DNA of 64,000 nucleotides, taken from Sandarakinorhabdus glacialis. GTDB taxonomy: Bacteria > Pseudomonadota > Alphaproteobacteria > Sphingomonadales > Sphingomonadaceae. Below, piece by piece: positions 39,764 through 48,290 of the stretch. The stretch spans positions 1 to 64,000 of the forward strand of contig NZ_BMJM01000003.1 in NCBI RefSeq assembly GCF_014643455.1, in the 5' to 3' direction. Position 1 is the first letter of the stretch, and the number at the start of each line of letters is the position of its first letter. Position numbers and translations under genes: made by a program. The notes under the pieces are model-generated. The model had not been told where the DNA came from. It saw nothing but the letters and a program-made list of their open reading frames with translations, and did no database searches.

Positions 39764-40959
39764 GGCACGCTTGCCAGATCGAAGGTCCATGGCATCGGCA
39801 TCTGGATCGAGAAATAGGTGACCTCGGAACTGGCCTGCGCAAAGCGGTTCGACGATGGCTGCACCGTCATGCGGTACTGCCCGGCGGTGATCGGGATCGA
39901 CAATTGCATCTCCCCGATGCCCGGCACCGGCGTGACCTTGTTGGTGTTGATCTCGGTCATCGAGACGCCGCCGACATGGCCCTTGTAGTCGGCGGGTTCG
40001 AGCCAGACCTTGAGTGTCATTTCCGGAGCGTCGCGGCGGAAGCAGAGCACCGGGTTGGAGACCAGCCCGGTCAGCTCGACACGCGCGTCGAACAGCGCAT
40101 CGGCGACTTCGATGCCGGCCTTCAATGACGAGGCGTTGACTGGCCAGACGCTGCCCTTGATGCCGGCGACGCTCTGTTTGCCGAACGAGCCGTTTTCGAG
40201 CGCCCACAGCAGCGCCAGCCCGAAATAGGTCGGTTTGCCGGCTTCACCCGCCGCGACGCCGCCGGTGGTGGTGGCGAAGAAGATGGGCGCCTTGCGATCG
40301 TCGTAGATGTTGAGATCGGCGGTGAAGATGGCCGGCGGATCGATCGGGTCGATGCCGTCGAGCGCCTCGGGCTTGTCGCGACAGGCATCGACGAAGAAAA
40401 ATTGCTCGCGGCCGATATCGGGGCGCTTGGCCGACGGCGCCATGCCGTTGCGGATGTTGCTGAGGCGAAAGCTGCGCGACATCTCGGCGAACGGCTGTTC
40501 GAGGAAATCCTGGGCGAGCAGGATCGATTCCTCGAGCGAACGCCGTACGCCGTGGCCGCTGAACAGAAACAGCGCCTGGTTTTCGGCCTGGGTCGCCACG
40601 TCGATGCGCCAGTTGAGGAGGGCGAGCTCGATATTCCTGATGGTCGGAGCAACCAGCCCCGGAGCGGCGAGCGCGGGGTCGACGGCGATCTCCTCGGGCG
40701 ATGGTGCCACCAGCAGGCGGATGGTCGCCAGCGGGCGCATCAGCCGCTTGTCGGTGTCGAGCCTTTGCAGTTTCGCCGACAGCGCCATCGCCGTCAGCGC
40801 CGAGGATTTGAGCTGGCGCAGCGCCAGCAGGCCAGTGCCGGGCGGGTCGTCGGCGGCCGGCAGGAAAGTGTAGTCGCTGACGCCGATCAGCACGGCGTGG
40901 AGGCCGGGATTGCCCAGCAGTGCGGCGCGGCGGTCGAGGATCAGGGCGGGATCAGCCAC
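39760..40959 (-). CDS. Caspase-family cysteine protease (peptidase C14)
   Basis: 399 residues. The caspase-hemoglobinase fold begins HAVLIGVSDYTFLPAADDPP near residue 21. The catalytic dyad is His136 in ALFLFSGHGVRR and Cys193 in QFFFVDACRDKPEAL, each after a hydrophobic strand as required. The C-terminal 130 residues are beta-rich (PEMTLKVWLEPADYKGHVGG, LSIPITAGQYRMTVQPSSNR) and may be a binding domain. No signal peptide, so cytoplasmic. Start overlaps the astacin gene end by eight bases. Bacterial caspase-like proteases act in regulated cell death, antiphage defence and developmental control. The operon partners here (astacin, small membrane proteins) are not a combination I recognise. Confidence 0.88.
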   Translation of the reverse strand: MADPALILDRRAALLGNPGLHAVLIGVSDYTFLPAADDPPGTGLLALRQLKSSALTAMALSAKLQRLDTDKRLMRPLATIRLLVAPSPEEIAVDPALAAPGLVAPTIRNIELALLNWRIDVATQAENQALFLFSGHGVRRSLEESILLAQDFLEQPFAEMSRSFRLSNIRNGMAPSAKRPDIGREQFFFVDACRDKPEALDGIDPIDPPAIFTADLNIYDDRKAPIFFATTTGGVAAGEAGKPTYFGLALLWALENGSFGKQSVAGIKGSVWPVNASSLKAGIEVADALFDARVELTGLVSNPVLCFRRDAPEMTLKVWLEPADYKGHVGGVSMTEINTNKVTPVPGIGEMQLSIPITAGQYRMTVQPSSNRFAQASSEVTYFSIQMPMPWTFDLASVP

Positions 40960-41785
40960 TCAGGCTGGCCTTGGGCACGCCGGCGTAAAGCGCCTCGACC
41001 GCAGCGATATCGCCGGCGCTGAGCGCGTCGCGCTGGCCCATGACGACGCCGGGGGGCACGGGCTTCAAGGGAATGATGGTGCGGCTGCCCGGCGTGACCG
41101 CAAAGGCGTTGGCGGGGTAATGCATGATCGAGCCATAATCGTAGAAGCCGACGTCGATGGTCTTGACGATCTGCTGTTCGAAATTGTGCTCGGTGCCGGG
41201 GCGGGCGTTGTCGGTGTCGATCCTGACCCATTTGTCGCGGTCGATGCGGCATTGCTCGTGCCACAGGCCGACGGCGTGGCCGATCTCGTGGATGATGTTG
41301 CCGGTGGTGCAATTGTCCATGAGAATGATGTCCTGGACGCCGCCCTGCCGGCCGACCTGCGAGGCGCAACCGCGCGGATCGGTCTTGAAGCGCAGCCAGT
41401 CGGGCTGGTTGGTGCGCGGCACGAAGCGGATGCCGGTGCGGGCGTTCCAATGGTCGATGGCGGCGGTGACGCGGGCGGGATTGGGAAGACCAGCGGCGAT
41501 TTCGTACGGGACGATGCGGTTTTTCCAGCGATATTGCTCACCCTTGATGCCGGCGCCTTCGAGGTGGACGTCGCTCGATTCGAGCAATTTCGGCATGGAT
41601 TTCAGGTTCTTCGCGAACGCGGCGGTGCTTTTTTCGATCTCGTCGGTGGTGCCGAGGATGATGCAGCCTTCGAAGACCGCGAGGCCATCGACATTGGCGT
41701 AGCGGACCTGTTTCCAGGCGCTGCCATGCGGTTTGATCCAGGTGGTGCGGATGTCGTCGCTTTCCATGAAACCTTCGCTGCACAT
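40952..41785 (-). CDS. Astacin-family (M12A) zinc metalloprotease without signal peptide
   Basis: 277 residues. Zinc motif His166-Glu167-x-x-His170-x-x-Gly-x-x-His176-Glu177 (HEIGHAVGLWHEQCR) and Met-turn at about 219-223 (GSIMHYP, with the Tyr ligand) define an astacin. The catalytic domain starts near RWKNRIVPYEIAAGLPNPAR (residues 86-105) and holds the usual FVPRTNQPDWLRF segment. The first 80 residues could be a propeptide. Astacins are normally secreted, but no export signal is seen, which is unusual and fits joint action with the cytoplasmic caspase encoded next. Eighteen bases separate it from the upstream membrane-protein gene. Confidence 0.88.
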   Translation of the reverse strand: MCSEGFMESDDIRTTWIKPHGSAWKQVRYANVDGLAVFEGCIILGTTDEIEKSTAAFAKNLKSMPKLLESSDVHLEGAGIKGEQYRWKNRIVPYEIAAGLPNPARVTAAIDHWNARTGIRFVPRTNQPDWLRFKTDPRGCASQVGRQGGVQDIILMDNCTTGNIIHEIGHAVGLWHEQCRIDRDKWVRIDTDNARPGTEHNFEQQIVKTIDVGFYDYGSIMHYPANAFAVTPGSRTIIPLKPVPPGVVMGQRDALSAGDIAAVEALYAGVPKASLSG

Positions 41786-41803
41786 GATGTGTTGCCCCCT
41801 GCC

Positions 41804-42241
41804 CTATTTGATTTCACGGGCCGCAGAACCGGCGGCGATGCCTGCCGTAACGGCGGCGCTGACGATGCTCGCGGCCGGCGGCGGTTCGTCGAAGCTGTAG
41901 GTCGGCTGGGCGCTCTCGCCGGGAATGGTTTCACCGACGCCAAGCGACTTGCGCCGGCCATCGAGGAAATAATCGGCGCCAAAGTTTTTCGACAGGCCGA
42001 CAAGGACGACGAGCACAGGGAAATAGCTGAAAAAGCCGATGGCGAGGCCGAGGCCATAGGCGCCGAACAGGCGTTCGGAGGCTGCACCGAACAGGCTGGT
42101 CACCGCAGCGCCGCCGACCGCGCCGAGGATGGTGGTGATATCGGTGAACGAGGCTTCGGATTTTCGATAGCGATTGACGAAATACAGGAACCAGCCGATC
42201 ACCAGCCCGAAGCCGAGCGCGCCTGTTTCGGGCATCGTCAT
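41804..42241 (-). CDS. Small membrane protein of the caspase-astacin operon (145 aa)
   Basis: Two or three membrane segments: ALGFGLVIGWFLYFVNRY (residues 8-25), a Gly/Ala-rich stretch TTILGAVGGAAVTSLFGA (36-53), and GLAIGFFSYFPVLVVLVGL (65-83). A soluble linker with Pro/Glu (GESAQPTYSFDEPPPA) follows, and a final Ala-rich hydrophobic helix (ASIVSAAVTAGIAAGSAA). The Gly-rich second segment looks like those of small pore- or scaffold-forming proteins, but no family is recognised. Four-base overlap with the upstream membrane-protein gene. Confidence 0.75.
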   Translation of the reverse strand: MTMPETGALGFGLVIGWFLYFVNRYRKSEASFTDITTILGAVGGAAVTSLFGAASERLFGAYGLGLAIGFFSYFPVLVVLVGLSKNFGADYFLDGRRKSLGVGETIPGESAQPTYSFDEPPPAASIVSAAVTAGIAAGSAAREIK

Positions 42242-42567
42242 CGCACTGTTCCCCTTGTCGGAATCGCGGCCCGCAGCGCGGCGTGTGCGGCGGCGCCCAG
42301 CCCGAAGCCGGCGTAAAACGGCGACAAGGGGAGACTGATCCGCAGTGCCAATACGGGCACCGGCATCAGCCAGATCAGGCCGATGCCGAACAGGCCGAGC
42401 GCCGATAATATCGTTACCGGCCAGCGCAGGAACAGCGCCGACCAGCCGGCAACTGCGCCGATTGCGAACACGGAAAGCCCCAGCCCGACCATATCAGTCC
42501 CCGCCACAGTCAAGGAAGTCGCAACTATTGTTGCTGATATCCCAATTGCTCGCCCGTATTGTGACAT
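42238..42567 (-). CDS. Small polytopic membrane protein, first gene of the caspase-astacin operon (109 aa)
   Basis: From ATG 42567. Four hydrophobic segments fill most of the protein: GISATIVATSLTVAGTDM, GLGLSVFAIGAVAGWSALFL, VTILSALGLFGIGLIWLMPV and SPFYAGFGLGAAAHAALRAA. No family recognised. It begins 134 bases from the divergent diheme cytochrome gene, so the intergenic region 42568-42701 must carry the promoters of both transcripts. An upstream in-frame start at 42606 is possible but adds only a basic, non-hydrophobic stretch. Confidence 0.7.
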   Translation of the reverse strand: MSQYGRAIGISATIVATSLTVAGTDMVGLGLSVFAIGAVAGWSALFLRWPVTILSALGLFGIGLIWLMPVPVLALRISLPLSPFYAGFGLGAAAHAALRAAIPTRGTVR

Positions 42568-42701
42568 TACATCAAATTTGGCGGCAAAGCCACGCCGGCT
42601 GCACACCGCCGGCTCTTGCGTAAAGTGCGCCGGTGTGAAACCATTTGGATAATCAAAAAAGTTCCTCGGATCGCAGACTTGTCTTGAGGGGACTGGGGAC
42701 C

Positions 42702-44534
42702 ATGCGTTTCGTATTTCTGTCGCTTGCCGGCATCGCCGCCGCGGCCGGGCTGGCTTCGGGCTGCGTACCCGAGACCGGCGCCGGCGCCACCAGTCCGCGC
42801 AGCCAGGGCTGGACCGAAAAGGATCGCTATGGCTGGTATCGGGGCACGCAGGGGTCGCGCCTGATGCCGTTGGCGTGGTTCGCGGCGCTCAAGCAGCCGG
42901 GCGGCGCGGGGCTTTTGTCTGACGAGAAATATCTGACCGGGTTCGGATATATCCCGGCGGCGGCGAGCGATCCGATCCGGATGCCGATCGGCTTCGTCAT
43001 CGACAGGCAGCGCGACGACAGCTTCAAGGTGACCAATTTGCGCTGGTATGCCGGGCAGAAGGGCGACAGCCCGCAGGCGGCCGAGCCGTGGCTGGGTCTG
43101 AACTGCGCCGCCTGCCACACCACCGAGATCGCCTATGACGGCAAGCCGATGCGGATCGACGGCGGGCCCGGGCTAGGCGATTACCAGTCGCTGGTCGAGG
43201 CGATCGACAAGAGCCTGATCGAGACGCGGCGCGATCCGGCGCGGTTCGATCGCTTTGCGGCGCGGGTGCTTGAGGGCAAGGACAATGCGGGCAACCGGAC
43301 GCAATTGCAGGGGGCGCTCGACGGGTTGATCGACTGGCAGGCGCGCACCGAGGCGCTCAACGGTACGCCGCTGCGCTCGGGCTATGCGCGGGTCGATGCG
43401 TTCGGGCATATCTATAACAAGATCGTGATGTTTGCCGGCGCGCCCGACCCGATCGTCAACCCCGCCGATGCGCCGGTCAGCTATCCATTCCTGTGGAACA
43501 TCCACAAGCAGCGCCAGGTCCAGTGGAACGGCGGGGCGCAGAACGGCCGGTTGAGCCTGGGGGGCAACAAGACGCTCGAATATGGCGCGATGGGGCGCAA
43601 TGCCGGCGAAGTCATCGGGGTGTTCGGCGAGGTGATGGTGCAGCCGGTCGGCGGGATCGGCAGCCAGTTGAAGGGCTTTCCATCGAGCTTCAACGCCGCC
43701 AATCTCGACTCGCTCGAGGTCGTGCTGGCGCGGCTGGAGCCGCCGAAATGGCCAGCGGCGTTTCCCCGGATCGACACGGCGAAGGCGTCTGTCGGCCAAG
43801 TGCTTTTCGCGCGAGATTGTGCCGGCTGCCACAAGACGCCCGACAAGCAGGTTGCCGGGCAGCCGACCGAGACGATGCACCGTTTCGGCGCCACCGCTGC
43901 GAACAATCTGACCGACATCTGGATGGCCTGCAACGCCTTCACCTATGACGGGCGCAGCGGCGGGTTGAAGGGGACAAAGGAGGGGTATTTCAGTGGCACG
44001 CCGCTGCCGGGGGTGGCGCCGGTCGGGACGATGCTGGCGACGACGGTGAAGGGTGCGCTGGTCGGCAAGAAGGGCCAGATCCTGAAAACCGCGGGCAACA
44101 GCTTCTTCGGGGTCGATCGCCCGCCCGAAGTGTTTGCCTTCGATACGACGGGCATGACGGCGCGGCAGGCGCGCGACATGCGGCGGCAATTGTGCAGCAC
44201 GACCGATCACGCGCTGCTGGCGTACAAGGCGCGGCCGCTGGATGGCATCTGGGCGACGGCGCCGTATCTCCACAATGGCTCGGTGCCGACACTGTACGAC
44301 CTGTTGTTGCCGGCTGCGCAGCGACCGAAGAGCTTTGCGCTGGGGACGCGCAGCTATGACCCCGGCAAGGTCGGTTATGCGGCGGCGGCGCCCGACAACC
44401 GGTTCATCTTTGCCACCGTGGACGGTGGTGGCCGCCCGATCGACGGCAACAGCAACGCCGGGCATGATTATGGTGCCAGCCGGATCAGCGACGCCGATCG
44501 CTGGGCGCTGGTCGAATATATGAAGACGCTTTGA
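42702..44534 (+). CDS. Diheme cytochrome c, RoxA/MauG-like lipoprotein
   Basis: 610 residues from ATG 42702. Lipoprotein-type signal: VFLSLAGIAAAAGLASGC, with lipobox Cys. Two c-type heme sites: CAACHTTE near residue 130 and CAGCHKTP near 380. The sequence around GIWATAPYLHNGSVPTLYDL and the tail KSFALGTRSYDPGKVGY are characteristic of the RoxA-like branch of the cytochrome c peroxidase/MauG group, which includes rubber oxygenase. Those proteins use one heme to bind oxygen. Expected in the periplasm or at the inner face of the outer membrane. The P450 gene follows with its ATG overlapping this stop (TTTGATGG), so an oxidative lipid or polymer pathway is plausible. Confidence 0.88.
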   Translation: MRFVFLSLAGIAAAAGLASGCVPETGAGATSPRSQGWTEKDRYGWYRGTQGSRLMPLAWFAALKQPGGAGLLSDEKYLTGFGYIPAAASDPIRMPIGFVIDRQRDDSFKVTNLRWYAGQKGDSPQAAEPWLGLNCAACHTTEIAYDGKPMRIDGGPGLGDYQSLVEAIDKSLIETRRDPARFDRFAARVLEGKDNAGNRTQLQGALDGLIDWQARTEALNGTPLRSGYARVDAFGHIYNKIVMFAGAPDPIVNPADAPVSYPFLWNIHKQRQVQWNGGAQNGRLSLGGNKTLEYGAMGRNAGEVIGVFGEVMVQPVGGIGSQLKGFPSSFNAANLDSLEVVLARLEPPKWPAAFPRIDTAKASVGQVLFARDCAGCHKTPDKQVAGQPTETMHRFGATAANNLTDIWMACNAFTYDGRSGGLKGTKEGYFSGTPLPGVAPVGTMLATTVKGALVGKKGQILKTAGNSFFGVDRPPEVFAFDTTGMTARQARDMRRQLCSTTDHALLAYKARPLDGIWATAPYLHNGSVPTLYDLLLPAAQRPKSFALGTRSYDPGKVGYAAAAPDNRFIFATVDGGGRPIDGNSNAGHDYGASRISDADRWALVEYMKTL

Positions 44535-45775
44535 TGGGCGATTACCTGTCGCGCATCGAGGCTGTGCCGGCGGTGCAGCGCTGGGGGCTGGTGCGCGACT
44601 GGATTTTCACCGAGCCGCTGCCGTTCTTTGCCGAGATACGGCGCGAGCGCCCGGTGCTAGTGCTGCCCGAGCTGACGCTGGCGTTCCGGCACGCCGATTG
44701 CATGACGATCCTGCGGCGTCACCACAGTTTCGGGGTCGATTTGTACAAACCCAAGCAGGGCGATTATTTCATGGCGCAGGACGATACGGCGGTCCATTGG
44801 CGCGAGAAATCGATCATGAAATCGGTGCTCGACCGCGAGGATATTCCGGCTATTCGCGCTTGGGTGGGACAGGCCACCAAGGCGGCGCTCGATGCCGGCG
44901 GCGGCGAGATCGAGGCGGTGCGGGCGATTACGCGCGGCATCCCGGCGGGGCTGGTCCAGCGCTGGTTCGGATTCACCGATGCCGACCCCGACAGGCTGAT
45001 CGAATGGTCGTACTGGAACCAGCAGGACGCCTTCTGGAACCAGCCGTTCGATGCGGGCTTTACCCGCGATCCGGACGGGATCGTCGCCAATCGCAAGCGC
45101 GCCAGCCTCATGCTGGGGCTGTACCTGGCGCGGCTGATCGCGCGGCGGACGGTAGCGGTCAAGCTGGGCAGCGATGCGACCGACCCGGTGACGCGGCTGC
45201 TCAAGCTGGCGTTTTCGGATGCGTGCCGGTTCGATGTGAAGAACGTGCTGTTCAACATCGGCGGGCTGCTGATCGGGGCGACCGAGACGACATCGCACAC
45301 CGTTACCAATGCGCTCGAATATCTGCTCGGCAATCCCGACCTGCTGGCAAGCGCCAGGGCGGCGGCCACCCTGCCCGACCCGGCATTGTTCGATGGCCAT
45401 GTCGACGAGGCGCTGCGGTTTCGGCCGGCGTTTCCGTATTATTTCCGCACCTGCCATGTGCCGACGGTGCTGGCGCCGGAGACGCCGCACGCAGTGGCGG
45501 TCGCGCCGGGGACGAATGTGCTGGCGGTGAGCCACAGCGCGATGTTCGACGCCGCGGGGTTCCCCGATCCGGAGGCGTTCATGCCGGGGCGCGACCAGTC
45601 GGACAGCTTTACCTATGGACAGGGCATCCATGCCTGCCTCGGCATCGCTGTCGCCAAGGTTATGGTACCCGAGATCGTGCGACAGTTAGTGCTGCGCGAA
45701 GGGCTGACGGCGGTGTCGCCGCCCGACTATCGCGGCGGGCGGGTGCCGGAGGCGTGGCAGCTGCGGTATCGGTGA
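44534..45775 (+). CDS. Cytochrome P450
   Basis: 413 residues from ATG 44534. Heme-thiolate loop FTYGQGIHACLGIAVAK with Cys368, K-helix ExxR in DEALRFRPAF, and I-helix GGLLIGATETTSHTVTNALE carrying the oxygen-activation Thr. N-terminal helix lacks a membrane anchor, as in soluble bacterial P450s. Substrate unknown. A candidate electron donor, a ferredoxin-NADP reductase-like protein, is encoded at 56.4-57.7 kb, though the link is speculative. Translationally coupled to the diheme cytochrome. Confidence 0.93.
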   Translation: MGDYLSRIEAVPAVQRWGLVRDWIFTEPLPFFAEIRRERPVLVLPELTLAFRHADCMTILRRHHSFGVDLYKPKQGDYFMAQDDTAVHWREKSIMKSVLDREDIPAIRAWVGQATKAALDAGGGEIEAVRAITRGIPAGLVQRWFGFTDADPDRLIEWSYWNQQDAFWNQPFDAGFTRDPDGIVANRKRASLMLGLYLARLIARRTVAVKLGSDATDPVTRLLKLAFSDACRFDVKNVLFNIGGLLIGATETTSHTVTNALEYLLGNPDLLASARAAATLPDPALFDGHVDEALRFRPAFPYYFRTCHVPTVLAPETPHAVAVAPGTNVLAVSHSAMFDAAGFPDPEAFMPGRDQSDSFTYGQGIHACLGIAVAKVMVPEIVRQLVLREGLTAVSPPDYRGGRVPEAWQLRYR

Positions 45776-45778
45776 ACG

Positions 45779-48190
45779 CTATTCCGGACGGGTCCTGACC
45801 GTCGTCGAGCGCAGGACCTCAACGGGGATGGCCTTGTAGGCCGGGGTGTGCGCGTGAAGGTCATGGTGGCCGAGCGGCACCAGCGGCGTCGCTTCGGGAA
45901 AATAGGCACCGCAGCAGCCGCGCGGGATGTCGTAGGGGACGATCTGCAGCCCGCGGACAATGCGTTCATGGCCATCGTCCATGGCCGTCCTGAGGTCGAC
46001 GAGTTCGCCGGCGGCAAAGCCCTGCGCCGCGATGTCGGCGGCATTCATGAAAACGACCATGCGGGTGCCGGTGACGCCGCGGAAGCGGTCGCTATAGCCG
46101 TAGATGCTGGTGTTGAACTGGTCGTTGCTGCGAAAAGTGGTCAGCTGGAGGACGCCGGCCTTGCGGTAGTTTTCGGCGGTGCCGCCGAACATCTGGGTCG
46201 GCACGATGAAGTTGGCCTTGCCGCTGCGGGTGTTCCATTTGCGCTCGCGCGCGGCGACCGGGCGTTCGATGCCGCCGGGGTGGAACATGTTTTCATTCAG
46301 CTTGTGGAACGTCGCCGGCCAGGTGGCTTCGATGGCGTGGCGGATCGTCGAATAGTTCCCGACCCATTCGGTCCATGGCACCTTGGCATTCTCGGGCAAG
46401 GCCGCCAGCGCGATGCCGGCGATGATCGCGGGTTCGGACATCAGCTCGGGCGATGCCGGGGCGACACGGCCTTTCGAGCCGTGGAACTGGGCGAGGCTGC
46501 TTTCCATCGAGACGGCCTGGGGACCGCTGGCCTGCTTGTCGACCTCGATGCGGCCGAGGCATGGCAACAAATACGCGACCTCGCCGTGGACGATGTGGCT
46601 GCGGTTGAGCTTGGTCGCGATCGCCACGGTCAGGCGCAGCTTGCTCCAGGCTGCCTCGACGCGGGGAATGTCGGGCGCGGCGCGGGTGAAGTTGCCGCCG
46701 AGCGCGACGAAGGCCTTGACCCGGCCGTCGATCATCGCCTCGCAGCCAGTGACGGTGGTATAGCCTTCATGGCAGGGCGGTTCGAAGCCGTACATCTCCT
46801 TCAGGCGGTCGAGCGGCACCAGCTCGGGCTTTTCGGTGATGCCGACGGTGCGCTGCCCCTGGACGTTGGAATGGCCGCGGACGGGGCAGATGCCAGCGCC
46901 GGTCTTGCCGATGTTGCCGCGCAGCAGCAGCAGATTGACGAGCATCTGGACGGTCTGGGTGCCGGCAACATGCTGGGTGATGCCCATGCCGTAGATGCCC
47001 ATGACCTTGCCGGCGCCGGCGTACTGGACGGCGACCGCCTCGAGATCGGCGCGGCCGAGCTGCGAGACCTGCGCGATTTCGGCCCAGTCGGCGGCGCGGC
47101 AGTAATCGGCGAATTCGGCGAACCCATGCGTGTGTTCGGCGATGAAATCATGGTCGAGGACGCGGCGCGACGTGGCGGCGGCAGCGGCGGCCTTGATGGC
47201 GAAGCCCGCGTCATTGTCGGTCTGCGCGAGCAGAGCCTTGCGGTCGGTCGAGCCGGCGGCGCCCGCTTCGACGGCGGCGTCGTCCATCGACACCAGCGCC
47301 TTGCAGATGCCGGTCAGCGCGGCGATGTCGCCGCCGACGGCGACCTGGAGGATCTTGTCGGAAATCTGCGTCTCCGAGAAGGTCAGCATTTCCCTGGGCG
47401 ATTGCGGATTGGTGAAACGCTGGAGCCCACGTTCCTTCAACGGATTGATGCTGATGATGGCGGCACCGCGTTTCTTGGCATCCTGAAACTGGTGGAGCAT
47501 GCGCGGCGAATTCGTCGCCACATTGTGCCCCAGATAGAGCATCAGGTCGACGCTTTCGAAGTCCTGGAGGGTCACCGTGCCGACCGAGACGCCGATGCTT
47601 TCGGGCAAGGCGACGCTGGTTGATTCGTGGCACATGTTCGAGCTGTCGGGCAGGTTATTGGTGCCGTAGATCCGCGCCAGCAGCTGGAACATGTAGCTCG
47701 CCTCCAGGCTGGCGCGGCCGCTGGCGTAGAAGATCGCCTGGTCGGGATCATCCTGCAACGCCCGGAGTTCCTCGCCGATTTCGTTGAACGCCTGCTGCCA
47801 CGACACCGGGCGATATTTGTCGGTCGCGGAATCCCAGCGCATCGGCATGGTCAGACGGCCGGCGACCTCGAGATCATGGTCACGCCAGCCGGCCAGTTCG
47901 GCGAGCGTGTGGGTTTCGAAGAATTTCTGGTCGACGCGCTTGCGGGTGATTTCCCATGCCGTCGCCTTGGCGCCGTTTTCGCAATATTCGAACGGCTGTG
48001 GCTCGGCGGGTTTGCCCCAGGCGCACGAGACGCACATATAGCCGTCGGGCTTGTTCTGGTCGGCGAGCGTGACGATGGCGTCGGGGACATGTTCTTCTGC
48101 CAGGATGCGGGCCACGGAGCGCAGCGAGCCATAGCCGCCGGCTGGACCCTTGTACGGTGCAATCCTGGGAAACCTACGCGGACCACTCAT
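45779..48190 (-). CDS. Molybdopterin oxidoreductase, FdhF/YdeP family
   Basis: 803 residues from ATG 48190 (SGPRRFPRIAPYKGPAGGYG). The N-terminus has MCVSCAWGKPAEPQPFEYCE, where Cys residues are arranged as in YdeP, not as the full 4Fe-4S CxxCxxxC motif of classical formate dehydrogenases. Molybdopterin-binding features: MCHESTSVALPESIGVSVGT, GHNVATNSPRMLHQF, VRGHSNVQGQRTVGITEKPE, and the C-terminal dinucleotide-binding segment TTFRSNDQFNTSIYGYSDRF. E. coli YdeP is linked to acid resistance. FdhD, which sulfurates such cofactors, is encoded about 950 bases away. A longer frame begins at 48343 without conserved sequence. Confidence 0.88.
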   Translation of the reverse strand: MSGPRRFPRIAPYKGPAGGYGSLRSVARILAEEHVPDAIVTLADQNKPDGYMCVSCAWGKPAEPQPFEYCENGAKATAWEITRKRVDQKFFETHTLAELAGWRDHDLEVAGRLTMPMRWDSATDKYRPVSWQQAFNEIGEELRALQDDPDQAIFYASGRASLEASYMFQLLARIYGTNNLPDSSNMCHESTSVALPESIGVSVGTVTLQDFESVDLMLYLGHNVATNSPRMLHQFQDAKKRGAAIISINPLKERGLQRFTNPQSPREMLTFSETQISDKILQVAVGGDIAALTGICKALVSMDDAAVEAGAAGSTDRKALLAQTDNDAGFAIKAAAAAATSRRVLDHDFIAEHTHGFAEFADYCRAADWAEIAQVSQLGRADLEAVAVQYAGAGKVMGIYGMGITQHVAGTQTVQMLVNLLLLRGNIGKTGAGICPVRGHSNVQGQRTVGITEKPELVPLDRLKEMYGFEPPCHEGYTTVTGCEAMIDGRVKAFVALGGNFTRAAPDIPRVEAAWSKLRLTVAIATKLNRSHIVHGEVAYLLPCLGRIEVDKQASGPQAVSMESSLAQFHGSKGRVAPASPELMSEPAIIAGIALAALPENAKVPWTEWVGNYSTIRHAIEATWPATFHKLNENMFHPGGIERPVAARERKWNTRSGKANFIVPTQMFGGTAENYRKAGVLQLTTFRSNDQFNTSIYGYSDRFRGVTGTRMVVFMNAADIAAQGFAAGELVDLRTAMDDGHERIVRGLQIVPYDIPRGCCGAYFPEATPLVPLGHHDLHAHTPAYKAIPVEVLRSTTVRTRPE

Positions 48191-48290
48191 CGAACTCTCC
48201 GGGCTGACACCATGTGAAACGCGCCAGTTGAAAACCGGCATCCCCCGAAGCTGAGAAATTTGGACGCGACCCGCCTCGACTTCGGTTCTT

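Noticed and set aside
38429-40207. 592-codon version of the last gene of the caspase operon
   Set aside because: The first 140 codons are the caspase gene in another frame; the GTGA-coupled start at 39763 is better.
45848-47623. Long plus-strand frame opposite the YdeP-type gene (591 codons)
   Set aside because: Antisense shadow produced by high third-position GC; no ribosome-binding site or domain.
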